Source of the DNA: Lichtheimia corymbifera B2541
Taxonomy: Eukaryota; Mucoromycota; Mucoromycetes; Mucorales; Lichtheimiaceae
NCBI GenBank assembly: GCA_000697475.1
Contig: JNEU01000826.1
Coordinates: forward strand, 62,001-126,000
Reading direction: 5' to 3'
DNA: 64,000 bases
Positions 22,537 to 33,820 of this stretch are shown here, piece after piece (positions within the stretch are counted from its first letter, which is position 1; each line of letters starts with the position of its first letter). The notes beneath the pieces were generated by a model. That model was given only the letters and a program-made list of their open reading frames with translations. It made no database searches and was not told where the DNA came from. The position numbers were made by a program, and so were the translations under genes.

Positions 22537-22551
22537 AGAAAGGTCTGGAAT
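22537..22551 (+). promoter_or_regulatory. Near-consensus heat shock element upstream of p23
   Basis: Three adjacent 5-bp units read aGAAa-gGTCt-gGAAt, which is nGAAn-nTTCn-nGAAn with one mismatch. It sits 39-53 bp before the ATG of the Hsp90 co-chaperone p23, a typical Hsf1 target in fungi. Evidence is motif only. Confidence 0.4.
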
Positions 22552-22589
22552 AAGGACGTCTTTCTTTCACTTGTCGCGTTTCATTCAGC

Positions 22590-23352
22590 ATGCCACTTCA
22601 TCCTACTGTTCTTTGGGCTCAACGTCAAGATCTGATCTACCTCACGGTCCAGCTTATGGACATTACTGTAAGTATCATTGCTACCAAAAAGTCGTCATGT
22701 CACTCGCACTCTGACCCATACTTTTTACGCACCACCCCAAATATTATATCTTTTTTATGCGATCCATCCATGACGCGTTACTTTTCTAGAAACCCGAGAT
22801 CAATGTCAAGCCCGAGTCTTTCCACTTTAAGGGCCAGGGTGAGAAGGAACAGCAAGAGTATGGTGCCGATATTGAATTTTATGCACCTGTGGATGTCGAG
22901 GTAAGTTAAGGATCGACCCCCTTTATAGATTGCCTCTTTTTTAACCATTGGGATGATGATAGCGCTCCAAGCAACACTTGACTCCTCGCAACCTTACTAT
23001 GATCATTTACAAGCAAAAGGAGGAATACTGGCCACGTCTTCAAAAGGGTAACAAGCTTAACTTTGTCAAGGTCGATTTTGCCCGATGGAAGGATGAGGAT
23101 GATTCCGAGGAGGAAGCTCAAGATCCTATGGGCGGCATGGACTTTTCGAGTTTGATGTCCCAAGCTGGCAACATGGGTCTTCCCAATATGGATGATTTGG
23201 TAAGTAAATCCATCACAGTTGCTGAACCCCAACCATGGCATTAACAATGGCATTATCATTATTATTAGCCTGCTGGTGATGATAGTAGCAGTGATGAGGA
23301 AGAAGAAGAGGACAAGAGCAAGGTGCCTCAAGATGATAGCAAGCAAGCTTAA
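22590..23352 (+). CDS. SBA1: Hsp90 co-chaperone p23 (Sba1/Wos2)
   Basis: Cytosolic/nuclear co-chaperone that stabilises the closed ATP-bound Hsp90 dimer. Four exons. It begins MPLHPTVLWAQRQDLIYLTV, the p23-type CS domain start, and continues PEINVKPESFHFKGQG, PRNLTMIIYKQKEEYWPRL and the signature FVKVDFARWKDEDDSEEE. The acidic tail has a Gly/Met-rich stretch (GGMDFSSLMSQAGNMGLPNM) and ends DDSKQA. The trailing aspartate/glutamate run and GGMDF repeats are typical of fungal Sba1/Wos2. It is tail to tail with Prp3 (85 bp apart), so 3' ends may overlap. Confidence 0.95.
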
Positions 23353-23436
23353 TCCTTAGAATTATAGATACACGCTTTTCTTAAAATGCAGAAATGAAAG
23401 CAAATAATTGTTGTATTTTGCACATGTATATATGAT

Positions 23437-25480
23437 TTACAGTTCAGGTTGCCTAGCAGCTAATTCTTCATTACTGGCCATGACAGCAGCATCCCAATAG
23501 TGTTCACAATTCCATTTGGCCAACTGATCACGTGCCATCTTTTCACTCTCGAATTTTCGCCACGTGAATTTACGGAATGCCTTGTTCTTGACTTGGCCCT
23601 CCCATACCAAAAAGCACCTGTTCTCCTGGTTAGGGTCCATGACAGCTTCTGGAGGGAGTGTGCCGCTGCTGGGAGGAGGCAGATCGTTCCAATCAATACG
23701 TCGTAACATGAGTTTCTTGTATGCTTTGATACTCTTGGGGCCTCCTTCCACAATCACCAAATGACATTTTGGATTGGTAATCACCATGCCTGTCAACTGG
23801 TAGTCTTGTGCATTCTTTACGATCTTGAACCGGTGTTTTGGATGAGCGCAATTGACCACCCTAATAACATCATGACAATGAATATCACAATCCTTTGTGC
23901 ATTTCCTCTCCCCCTTATTCCCAACTTACTTGAACACAGCCACTTCATTGCTCATTTTTTTGTCATCATTGAGTTTGTTCATGGTCTTGGCTCTCTTTTC
24001 TTCAGGTGTCAATTTACGCTGAGCATTGGCCAGTTCGTGTTGCTTTTGTCGCTGCTCCATCTCCTTGCGCACTTTGGCTTCAATCTTTGTAGGATCTTGA
24101 ATAGCTTCGTTACCCAGTACTTGCATCAAGTTGCTGATTTTGACTATGAAAAAGTATTCGTATCAGCTTCCAATCATGTAATGATGGATATGTATAGATA
24201 TTACCTTTGGGTGGATCAGGTGGCAGCAAGCCCAATCGAATCTTATCCTGTTTCTCCTTTTGTAATTCTTGTCGTCGTTGACGGCGAAGCTTCTTTTGTT
24301 CTTTTTTGGTGAGCATGAGTGATCGTGACGTGGGAGGGCCATTGGCTTCGTTCGGTGGTTTGATTGGAATGGGATGATGAACATAAATGGTGATCAACTG
24401 ATTAAGTTCGTCGGGATTGACAGGCGATTGATCCATATCTTCGTATGTCTTGTTGGGAAGGAAAGGTGCATCCCACCATTCTACGAGTGGTGGTGGCTCT
24501 CTCTAAAAGACATGTTAATAATAAAGTCATTCATTTTTCCATTTCCATCTTACCTTGAGTGCCTTGTCTGAAATATCCATTTCCACTTGTACACCCGCCT
24601 TTTTCACATTCTCGGCAATACTCTGCTTGAGCTTCTCCATCTGTATCTTGGCACGCTCCTTGTTGGCTTGTTCCACGAATTTACCAGGTTCCACAAAGCG
24701 AAGAGCTCTTGGTTTACGGATCGGCTTTGCTGATTTGACACCCAAATCCTCCAAGTATGGATTAACTGATTTGTCTTTGGCACCTTTGAGTAGATCAATT
24801 TTGAGTGGTTTGGCATCTTTCTTTGGTGTTGCACGTGCATTCGCCTAAAAGAAACATCGTCAATATCCTTCACATCGCATACGCTCACACTCTCGCATTC
24901 TACTTACTTTGGCTGTTGCCATTTCACGTTTGGGTATACTTTCGAGCATTCCAAAGAGATCAATACCACCAGCACTGTCTGTGGAGAGCTGTGCTGACCC
25001 AATTCGACCTGATCCATCTTGTACATAAATGCCATTCACTGTAGCGCGAGGCTATATGTATATGAATTAATCCAATGATCTTAATAAACTATCATATCAA
25101 TAACCTTACCGTGATACCACTGCTCTTTGTATTGGCAAGTCGTGCTTTCGCTTCGGCAATACGTCGTTGAATAGCATCAATAGAACCTGGTGAACCGCCT
25201 TCTGAAGGAGACGCAGAATCAAAACGTGCTGAAGGTGGTGCTGGACTATTTGTGCGTGATCCTGAAGGAGGTGTTGTTGTTGTGGATGGACTGGCTGACC
25301 GCTGTGAAGAAGACGATGGTGTTGTTGCTGTGCCGCCCTTTTGGAATTTGGCTAATTTGGCGAGAACTTCGGCTCGTTTTGCTGCCACCAATGCCGCTGT
25401 CTATATCGCTTCTGTTAGCTGATCGTGATGAGCACATGTCATTCAAGGTCAATGCACGTTACCTCTTGAGGATCAGGCAT
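23437..25480 (-). CDS. PRP3: U4/U6 small nuclear ribonucleoprotein Prp3
   Basis: Spliceosomal protein of the U4/U6.U5 tri-snRNP. The first exon is short (MPDPQE, ATG at 25478-25480), then TAALVAAKRAEVLAKLAKFQ and Ser/Thr/Pro-rich linker DNA. The middle has PRALRFVEPGKFVEQANKER and EPPPLVEWWDAPFL, then TIYVHHPIPIKPP and LTKKEQKKLRRQRRQE, the hallmark PRP3 region. The C-terminal ferredoxin-like DUF1115 domain covers MVITNPKCHLVIVEGGPKSI, LMLRRIDWNDLPP and CFLVWEGQVKNKAFRKFTWR, the part that binds the U4/U6 stem junction. It ends AARQPEL. The gene is head to head with Rex1, sharing a 156-bp promoter. Confidence 0.95.
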
Positions 25481-25636
25481 GTTTTTATGTACAGTGTAAT
25501 AAAGACTGGGAGAAGGAGGAGGAGTGCTCGCTCATACATTCACTTAGTCCGAAGCTGCCATAAAGACTGGATCTGGCAAGTCACGAGCTCGCATGAACTG
25601 ATATTATCTTCTTTCTCTCCCCCGATACAAAAACGA

Positions 25637-28022
25637 ATGAGGTTCACACCCACCGATCGCCCAAAGAAGCCTCTTGTGGAAGACTCGGCCAAAAAGATCC
25701 ACGTCAAATTCGACAATGACGACGAGGTGCCAAAAGTCGAGATCAAGAAGCGATCCAGCAACAGCGATCAAGCGATCGATCACCAGCACAAGAAGCAAAG
25801 GACCAACAAAGGCAATAATACTAGCAACACCGGTGGACGCAAAGCTGTACAGATAACGGCTCCTGGAACGTCTTCACCCAAACCAAAGACTAACAACAAG
25901 AGGGCGCCTGGCAAAGGTATGGAAGGGATAATGATCTTTTTACCGAGCAAGTTTATTTATTCTATTCTTTTATCAGGAACACCAAAAAAGAAGACAATGT
26001 CACTGGAAGATGTACGTGCCATTCGTGAAAAGAAGCGTTTAAGACGTCGAGCACAAAAGCAGATTGGTGATGTCAAAGTAAGTTAAGGATACAATGAAAG
26101 GTCATGGATACTGACTGATCTTTCACTTTTTAGGTGCATGTGCCACAATTGAAGCTTAACGTTGAAAAGATCGACGACAAGTTGAAAGTGGATGATATTC
26201 GCAATTTCCTCATTTATGCATTGGCAGAAACGACAGCTCCAGACTTTGCTACGATGATCAACCGTGGATCTCTTCAGCATGCTGTGCTTTTATACGTGCC
26301 TGGTTTGGATGCATCTCATTTCGGTCTGCCTCAACTTGCCAATTATTCCAACTATTCGCCAAAAACCACTCCGCACCTCATTGATGTCAAGTCATCTGAT
26401 CCAAAACTCCTTGGCCGAATCTCCATGCCTTATTTTACCTCGGTCTTTTCTCACGCATTGATCAGCGCTCTCCCAGTAAAGCGTAACAAGGTCGGCTTGG
26501 AATTTATGGAGGCCTTGCAATGTCCTGTCAGTAATAAGGAAAATGCCCGTCGTCAAGAACAACGCAACCAACGTAGGTGATAGGGTATATCGATGGAGGA
26601 AGGGGAAGAATGATCTTGTTGCTCACCGATCATTGATAACTTTGTAGGCATGGAGAAATATAAGGATCGAATGGAAGAGTTTTATGTATTTACCCTGGAT
26701 GAATTGCGACACCGCCGTTACCCTATTCCAACCTGCTTGGATCCCGCTAGCAAGTTACCCGATGATGAATGGAAAGAAACTCGCCCTGCAGCCACACCTT
26801 CTGATAGGAAACGATTAATGGCTCTTGATTGTGAAATGGTAAGAACCAACGGGATCTATACATATACATCCACCATACTTATATATATTTTAGGTCAAAA
26901 CAACAGCTGGAAGAGCACTCGCTCGTGTTACATTGGTCGATGAGAGTAAGTAGGGGATATTATTGACAAATGGATTTATTGATTCACATGGATTATATAG
27001 ATGGTGAAAGCTTGTTGGATCAATTTGTCAAACCGGAGGCGAAGATTGTGGATTACCTTACCGAGTACAGTGGTATCACGCCCGAGATTATGCAAGAGAC
27101 AACATGTTCGCTTCGACGAGCTCAAAAGTATGTTCGACGCCTGGTGGATCACAATGTTATTCTTGTTGGACACAGTATGGAAAACGATTTGGAAGCCCTC
27201 AAGATTGCCCATCCGTACTGCGTGGATACGGCTCTTCTCTATGACAGTTTCAGAGGCCCTCCTCACAAGCCAGCTCTACGTTACTTGTCGCGTCGGTTCT
27301 TGAAGCGTAGGATTCAGCATCATGGAAAAGTGGGTCACGATTCCGGTGAAGATGCTCGTGCAGCTATGGATCTTTTCAAGCTGAAAGTGGAAAACGGTCC
27401 CCAGTTCGGCAAATCATCCACGGATATGGAATTGATATTCAATCGATTGGATCAGGCTACAAATAAGCGATCGAGCACATTGCTTGAACGTAACAACGTT
27501 CCCACTTATTTGATGAGCACCATGTACCCTGCCACCTATCAATGCTGTACAACAGATGAAGAACTGGTTCAACAGACGATCGAAGCAAGCAAGAAACACA
27601 ACCTTGTCGTATCGCAATTCCGTACACTGAAACCTACAGTGCAATTGGAGGAACAACTTGTGCCAACCGTTATTTCCAATGAGAGCTCTTCCAAGAATAG
27701 CAATGCGGCAACACGGATGGAGTTGTTTGATCGCTACTTTCGAGAAATGTACGAAGGTTTTCCTGAAGGTACACTGGTCTTTGTCATGGGCGGTTATGGT
27801 GGTATTGATGATGACTTTCCAAAGTAAGTAATTTGCTTTCATAACTATGTATCCAATCGACGATGCTAATGGTTTGATGATAGGTTATATGAAAAGTTCA
27901 AGCGATCTCGTGTTTTCAATGATGAAAGTTTATGGGCTGATCAAGATAAGCAGAACTTTTATAAACTGCTACACAAAGCACGTTTGGGCGTCAACTTTTG
28001 CACCTTGAAAGAATTCAAATAG
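25637..28022 (+). CDS. REX1: RNA exonuclease 1 (Rex1/REXO1, DEDDh family)
   Basis: 3'-5' exoribonuclease that trims 5S rRNA, 5.8S rRNA and tRNA 3' ends in the nucleus. Start at 25637 (MRFTPTDRPKKPL). The N-terminus is basic and disordered, with likely nuclear localisation runs (KKRSSN, KKKTMSLEDVRAIREKKRLR). The exonuclease fold starts near residue 330: ExoI DCEMVKTTAGRALARVTLVD (formed across an intron), then FVKPEAKIVDYLTEYSGIT, ExoII NVILVGHSMENDLEALKI and ExoIII KVGHDSGEDARAAMDL, so all DEDDh catalytic residues are present. A C-terminal region after the nuclease follows to the stop at 28020-28022, ending NFCTLKEFK. About seven exons. Confidence 0.93.
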
Positions 28023-28242
28023 ACTACATTTGCATATTACAACCATTAAAAATGATCATCTTTTGCATCAGCATTACAATAAGGTCTTCAAAAAGTGTTG
28101 TCAGTTGATAACTCAGCAAATCCAAGTTTAAGCGGGAATCAACACCAGCCATCCCTTTTTCTACGCACACACACACACACACACACACAGACACACGAGC
28201 ATATATACACTCAACCACACTACAGCAACTTTTATTTTCGAC

Positions 28243-29279
28243 ATGGAGGATCCTACGCAATCACTAGAGACATTCCATATACCCATCGATGAAGTTGAAG
28301 CCAGGATTAAGAGTGCATCAGATCAACTCGATAGTTTTGTACGGACCCGAGCAGCAGCCTTTGCAAGTAGCTCCTCAGAAGCACAGCAACAATTAGAACG
28401 ACATGCAGGTAGGGTACTCTATATACCGACGTGCAAGCTATGTTTGAACTCACAGGTGTTTTGGGTGTCTTTGCAGAACGCGTCAAAGAGCAAAAGGCGG
28501 CTATTGCGAAATACAAGGAACAGCTTAGTCAGTTATGTGAGTATCAGGTGTTGCTTTTTGCTAGTGTTAAATCATTACTAACTTGTATTGTTTTGCCAGC
28601 ACAACCATCACGTGTCGAAGAATTATCAAAGAGAAGATCAGAGATCGATGCCTTGCAGCAAACATACAGCACGGAGCAAGGAAAAGAGGCCGTTATCCAT
28701 CGTGAGCGTGATAAAGTATATGAGCTGATACAAGAGAAGAAAAAAGGTTAGCAAAACTATGGAAGCAATGGAAAGGGAGTTATAGATAACTTATATCTGA
28801 AATAATAGAAGCACAAAGGGAGCCTTCCTTGGATCAAGTACGATCATCATGTCAATCCGAGCTTGAGTTTGTATGCGAGAACCTAAAGTTAAGGATGAGA
28901 GGGAAAGGAGGTAAGCAAGAATGGGTGCGTAGAGCATGATGATGGTGATATTGACGAGCTATATATATTTGAAAGATAACAAGGTCAAGTTTACATTCAC
29001 TTGCATCAGTGAACGGGACCACCACCGCAAATATTCTTTTATATTGCATTTACCGCCACATGAACCCTTTTCAGGTATTGTAGCTTTTATCTTTGTTTGA
29101 ATGGCAATACACTAACCAAAATGTAATGACTAGTTTTGGAATGTGTACCTGAAGTATCTGGTCTGTCCCACATTTTGTCAGGGCTCAACGCGGATAGGAA
29201 TATATATACATTTATTACTCGGATGAGAGCTGCCTTTGTAGATTTATCTAGTAAAGAAGAGGAAGATGACAAAAGATAA
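28243..29279 (+). CDS. SPC25: Kinetochore protein Spc25 (Ndc80 complex)
   Basis: Subunit of the Ndc80 complex, which links kinetochores to microtubules. The N-terminal two thirds is coiled coil (IDEVEARIKSASDQLDSFVR, AERVKEQKAAIAKYKEQLSQ, VEELSKRRSEIDALQQTYS). The C-terminal globular RWD domain reads NKVKFTFTCISERDHHRKYS, FILHLPPHEPF, VLECVPEVSGLSHILSGLN and NIYTFITRMRAAFVDLS, which matches Spc25 in order and spacing. Six or seven short exons, ATG at 28243, stop at 29277-29279. A (CA)n tract lies just upstream, around 28165-28195. Usually poorly conserved, so the call rests on the C-terminal domain pattern. Confidence 0.82.
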
Positions 29280-29515
29280 ACCTTGCTGTATTGGAACATC
29301 ATTGATGAGATGGGGGCAATAGCTAGAGCAGTAAACAACACTTGGAACACATTTTAGGTACAATGCTTATGTCAGTGCGATGTACAAGTAACCAACTACT
29401 TGTTCGTATTTTTTATTATGTAGAGAATGATCACACAGAATCAATAAATTAGATCAGCAAATAATAGCAAAGATGCACTGTTATTAATGGTGGTGAGATA
29501 AGAAGGTTTGATGTA

Positions 29516-30346
29516 CTAAGAATTTTGAGCACCTTCATCATCATCTAGGGCCATAACCTCTCGATACAAATCCATCAGGTCTTGACTTGGTTGCCTGAAA
29601 ACTAACATAGCAATGTTGACAAAGTAGAGCCACACTGTGAACAAGACCTGAGCGATGTCCATGAGGTCCATGTCTGAAAACCTGGATACTGGAGACAACA
29701 ACAACACTATAATCGCAAACGATAAGCACGCGATTATGAGTTGGATTGCCTTTTCTGCGTACGCCCATCTATTTAGTAACCGCCACAGTTTTGGTTTCCG
29801 TTGTCGTTTGAGCAAGTCGTTGAACTGTATAAAGGCTATCTTCGTATTATGGATTGCCTCTTGGGGCCCGATCAAACCAGAAGAGAGTTTCGCTTTGAGA
29901 GATTCGGCATCTTGAACACCTTGTGTTTTTCGATTTGATACGAGCACAGATTTCGCTTTGGTATATCTGGCAAGTTGGTATGTAACGTAGTAAAACACCA
30001 TGTGCAGCGACGAAAAACATATTACAGTTATTATCAACCAGAATACGGCCACTGCATGCTCGTCCAATTCACATGAAATGACCGCAGGTATAAAACCGAT
30101 AACATTCGTAAAGATAAACATTGCAGAGTATCTACTCAATTTTTCCTTGTATAAGGCGACAAATGAATGGCCTAGACCCTTCCACATGTCGATTAAATCG
30201 TCAGCTGTAGAGTACTGTGCAATAACTTTGTCTAAAACTTCCATAGCAGTGTCGGATGCTTCCATCGGAGGTGTTGTGGTTAGGATAAAGTAACGAGAAT
30301 CATTCTCTGATGTTAATGAACTACCCTTATATATACGTGTATTCAT
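29516..30346 (-). CDS. Intronless membrane protein, uncharacterised
   Basis: A single uninterrupted frame of 276 residues, unusual in a region where nearly every gene has several introns. After a hydrophilic start (MNTRIYKGSSLTSENDSR) and an amphipathic region (MEVLDKVIAQYSTADDLIDM), four hydrophobic helices are visible: AMFIFTNVIGFIPAVISC, AVFWLIITVICFSSLHMVFY, AIQLIIACLSFAIIVLLLS and VLFTVWLYFVNIAMLVF. Between pairs is a charged loop (KAKSVLVSNRKTQGVQDAES). It ends ALDDDEGAQNS. I do not recognise the family; a lineage-specific gene is possible. The divergent neighbour is the ER DnaJ. Confidence 0.65.
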   Translation of the reverse strand: MNTRIYKGSSLTSENDSRYFILTTTPPMEASDTAMEVLDKVIAQYSTADDLIDMWKGLGHSFVALYKEKLSRYSAMFIFTNVIGFIPAVISCELDEHAVAVFWLIITVICFSSLHMVFYYVTYQLARYTKAKSVLVSNRKTQGVQDAESLKAKLSSGLIGPQEAIHNTKIAFIQFNDLLKRQRKPKLWRLLNRWAYAEKAIQLIIACLSFAIIVLLLSPVSRFSDMDLMDIAQVLFTVWLYFVNIAMLVFRQPSQDLMDLYREVMALDDDEGAQNS

Positions 30347-30941
30347 CCTTTGTGTTTTGATTCTTTAATTCTAAGACGCTTTTACATATATGGATGTAGC
30401 TGATAGATGCAAACTAAATGAAGTTGATGGTTCTGCTTTGTGTGATGGAAGAAAGTTTTGTACTATGCAACCTTATGTAAAGGAATTCTGAGGAGTGGAT
30501 CCTTCTAATGGCCATGAACAAAGACTCCATTTCGTTGTACAAGAATAATGGACACACCAATTATCGTTATTAGGAACCTTAGTTTCTCGGGGCCCTTTGT
30601 ACATTGTAGGATCTTAGATTAAGGAATAGTTATGGTCAAATCATTATTCGATTTGTCATTTGTGATTTATGGTCCTTGCCCTCGTATTACACTCTTCCTC
30701 TTATTTATAAAGAAAGGGCTTCATTGTTACTGACATGTGGGGGGTAACGGTTCAACAATCAAAACCATGCAAGTCATTCAGATATGTTGGCTCACACTGA
30801 TTGGCGCATAGACAGCGTATCCATTTTGGGTCCATAGTGTGAATCAATCCATACTCTTCGCTTCCTCCTCCTCCGCATAACCACCACTTTCACGTTCACA
30901 GCAACCACAGCACTCACTCTCTCTCTCTTTCTTATTACACG
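30347..30941. other. Intergenic: divergent promoters of the membrane protein and ER DnaJ genes
   Basis: About 0.6 kb of non-coding DNA. A CT-rich run (around 30910-30935) lies just before the DnaJ start. No gene, repeat or clear unfolded-protein response element was seen. Confidence 0.5.
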
Positions 30942-32311
30942 ATGCGGCAATTTGCGATCTGGCTTTTGCTGTTGGTGGTAGTTCTGGTTGTACACGCCGG
31001 CAAGGACTTTTACAGCATACTTGACGTTCCTCGTGATGCACCCAAGAGTCAAATCAAGAAGCATTACAAGAAACTATCACGTGTATACCATCCTGACAAG
31101 AATCCCGGTGACAAGAAAGCCGAGGAAAAGTTCATGGAATTGACAGCAGGTATGATAAAACGATATATATATGACACGCGATGACTTTATTGACTTGCGA
31201 TCCAAGCATATGAGGTATTGGTGGATGAGGAGCAGCGTGCAATCTACGATCGCTATGGTGAAGAAGGCCTGGAACAACACAAGAATGGTGGTGGAGGTGG
31301 TGGATTCCATAGTCCATTTGATATCTTTTCACAATTCTTTGGTGGTGGAGGCTTTGGTAAGATTCGATCCATGGAGAATGAGCTTGTGATTGATTGATGG
31401 TTGTAATAGGTGGACATCGTGCACAGCAGCAAGAACGTCGAGGACCCGATGTTCAAGTAGAATTACCAGTGTCCCTGGAAGATTTGTACAACGGTGGATC
31501 ACTTGAAATTGACATTTCCAAACAAGTCGTCTGTGATCATTGCCATGGTTCCGGCGCTAGGCGCTCTGAAGATATCCAGACTTGTCCCACATGCCAAGGT
31601 CACGGTAGAACCATTACTCGCATACAACTCGGCCCCGGTATGGTGCAACAAGTCCAGCAAACATGCACCCAATGTGGTGGTAAAGGAAAAACGATTCGAG
31701 CTGTCTGCAATGCTTGTGGTGGCAAAAAGGTGCTCCGTGGCAATGAGCAATATACCATTGTGATTGAAAAGGGTATGCGTGATGGTCAAACAACGGTATG
31801 TATCCAAGGAACGCGTCCATGTTATATCCAATGTGGATTAATCCATCGTCATTAGGTCCTGGAACAAGAAGCCGATGAGTATCCTGATGCCATCCCTGGT
31901 GACATGGTCTTTATCGTGACAACGGATCCACATCCCGTTTTCGAACGCCAAGGCGACAACCTTTATACTAAGCAGCACATCACGCTCATCGAAGCATTGA
32001 CTGGTTTTGAAAAGACAATCAAGCAACTGGATGGATCCGATATCAAATTGGAGCGTTCTGGAGTCACTCAGTATGGCTTTGTGCAAACAATCAAAGGTGC
32101 TGGTATGCCTCATTATGACAATCCTTCCGAACATGGCGACCTTTTCGTTGAATACCAAGTCGTCTTTCCAACACACATTGATGAGGACGTGGTCAAATGT
32201 AAGTTTAATGGAGGTGGGCACTCTGCTAGATATATCTAACAATGAATTGTTTCTTTTTTAGTACTCAAGCAAGGGGCACATTTCCCATCCAATCGACATG
32301 AAGAGTTGTAG
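30942..32311 (+). CDS. SCJ1: ER-resident DnaJ/Hsp40 (Scj1/ERdj3 type)
   Basis: Lumenal co-chaperone of the ER Hsp70 Kar2/BiP. A clear signal peptide ([20 protein letters not shown]) precedes a J domain ([23 protein letters not shown] motif in YHPDKNPGD). A Gly/Phe-rich linker follows ([20 protein letters not shown]), then a four-repeat zinc domain: [27 protein letters not shown] and [10 protein letters not shown]-terminal substrate-binding domains contain [20 protein letters not shown] and [15 protein letters not shown]. The last residues are RHEEL; HEEL resembles an HDEL-type ER retrieval signal. Five exons; ATG at 30942, stop at 32311. Signal peptide and tail both support ER localisation, unlike cytosolic Ydj1, which ends in a CaaX box. 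Confidence 0.93.
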
Positions 32312-32605
32312 AGCATTTAGATTATCGATATAGAGATAGCAAAAGTGATACTATCCTTTTATAAAAACGTGTACATTTCCTTCTATATTGATTGTTCTAT
32401 CCTGCAAATGATATATCCAACTCGATACAATATAGCAGAACCGGTGGTTGTAACCCACCAGCATATATACGCTGACAAGAAAAACTACCTTCCCTATTGA
32501 CATCCATATCACGGTTGCCTCCCATGCCATCCAATCCATATCCGTTGTATTGTATCAATGGAGCATATGCTGATTGACGATTTATTTGAAAGATCCATTT
32601 TGCGC

Positions 32606-33216
32606 TTAGAAAACGAGAGCAGCACCCTTGGTCTTCTTGTCACCACCCAACTCGAAGTGCTTGCAACGCTTGATGGGGAGCTGCATCTTGTACTTGCAGG
32701 CTATGAAGAAATATTATGCATCAGCCATTTTCCTAAATAATAATGTTCCTTATGATATATTACCAGTGCATTCAAGACGAAGGACAATCTTCTTGGTAGT
32801 CTTTGCCTTCTTGTGGAAAACGGGCTTGGTCTGACCACCATAACCGGATTGCTTACGGTCGTAACGTCTCTTACCCTGGGCATAGAGCGAAGCCTTACCA
32901 GTCTTGTACTGGGTGACCTTGTGGGGAGTGTGCTTTCTGCACTTCTTGCCCTTGCAGAAGGTGTTTCTGGTCTTGGGAATGTTGACCTATAGCGCGTATA
33001 CATAAGTTTGATGTTGTCATTGGCATTGGCATTGACGTATCCATCCCGCTGACGGTCGGTTGGGTGCATGCTGAAACGTGTTGTGTAGGTGTGTGTGTGG
33101 TATCGTCGTTATTGTACTCGGATAACTGTTTCCAGGCAACGGCATGAAGTATGGTATATTTCGATCGAAGCAGATGGATGGATACGTCGATGGATGGGTG
33201 TTGATTTTCTTACCAT
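32606..33216 (-). CDS. RPL42: 60S ribosomal protein eL42 (L36a/L44)
   Basis: Large-subunit ribosomal protein located near the E site. Exons: 33214-33216 (ATG alone), about 32766-32986 and 32606-32699. The protein reads [80 protein letters not shown] and ends [11 protein letters not shown]. The Cys pairs CKGKKC and CTACKYK are the conserved zinc ligands. The [12 protein letters not shown] segment carries the proline that decides cycloheximide sensitivity in yeast (Pro in sensitive species), so this protein predicts a cycloheximide-sensitive ribosome; this is inference from family knowledge. Confidence 0.93.
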
Positions 33217-33820
33217 GTCGAATGGATGGACGAAAAAGGATGATCACATTTCGCAGGCTCCATGGCAATGAGGCACCACCGCTGCTGAGCACAAACTAGA
33301 CGTGATTGGCTGGCCCCATGTCACACACCCAGCAGTGATGCGGATCCGATCAATTCTCTCTATAATAAAATGTTGTCTGCTCATTTCCCTTACAACTTGT
33401 TCTTTAATGAAGCTCTTGAAAATATTCATTGTCTATTGATGTTCATAATGCACATTATCCATAATGTAAAAAACGAATGATCTCTATACAACCAGCAACT
33501 TTGTCTTTATTTCATATCCCCTGCTATCTTACAACAAGATCTAAATCACAAACGAGGGCATATATTACAGCGTCGTTGACGATATTTAATCATCAAAAGG
33601 AAGGCGAGCTATACCTTTTCTTCAATTGCATTTTCGATACCATATATCCTTTTATAATACAACGCATCAAATGCCCTCACACGACGAGTTCCAGTTCAGG
33701 AATAAGGAAAGCCTCTTACACTATTTATCAGTTGTTGATGCTCGGAACTCTATTTTTGAACTGTACATGCTCTAAGCTGGTTGACCACTTTTTCAGTCCT
33801 ATCAATCACTCTTTTCTTGC
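33217..33820. other. Intergenic, start of the gene-poor interval
   Basis: The eL42 promoter is at the left, then AT-rich DNA without recognisable genes up to the duplicated exon that begins at 33821. Confidence 0.5.

Noticed and set aside
28165..28195. (CA)n tract, and similar tracts at 3518-3534, 17467-17482, 56783-56808 and 63257-63284
   Set aside because: Ordinary dinucleotide microsatellites, common in intron and flank DNA; no CRISPR-like spacing or conserved repeat unit.
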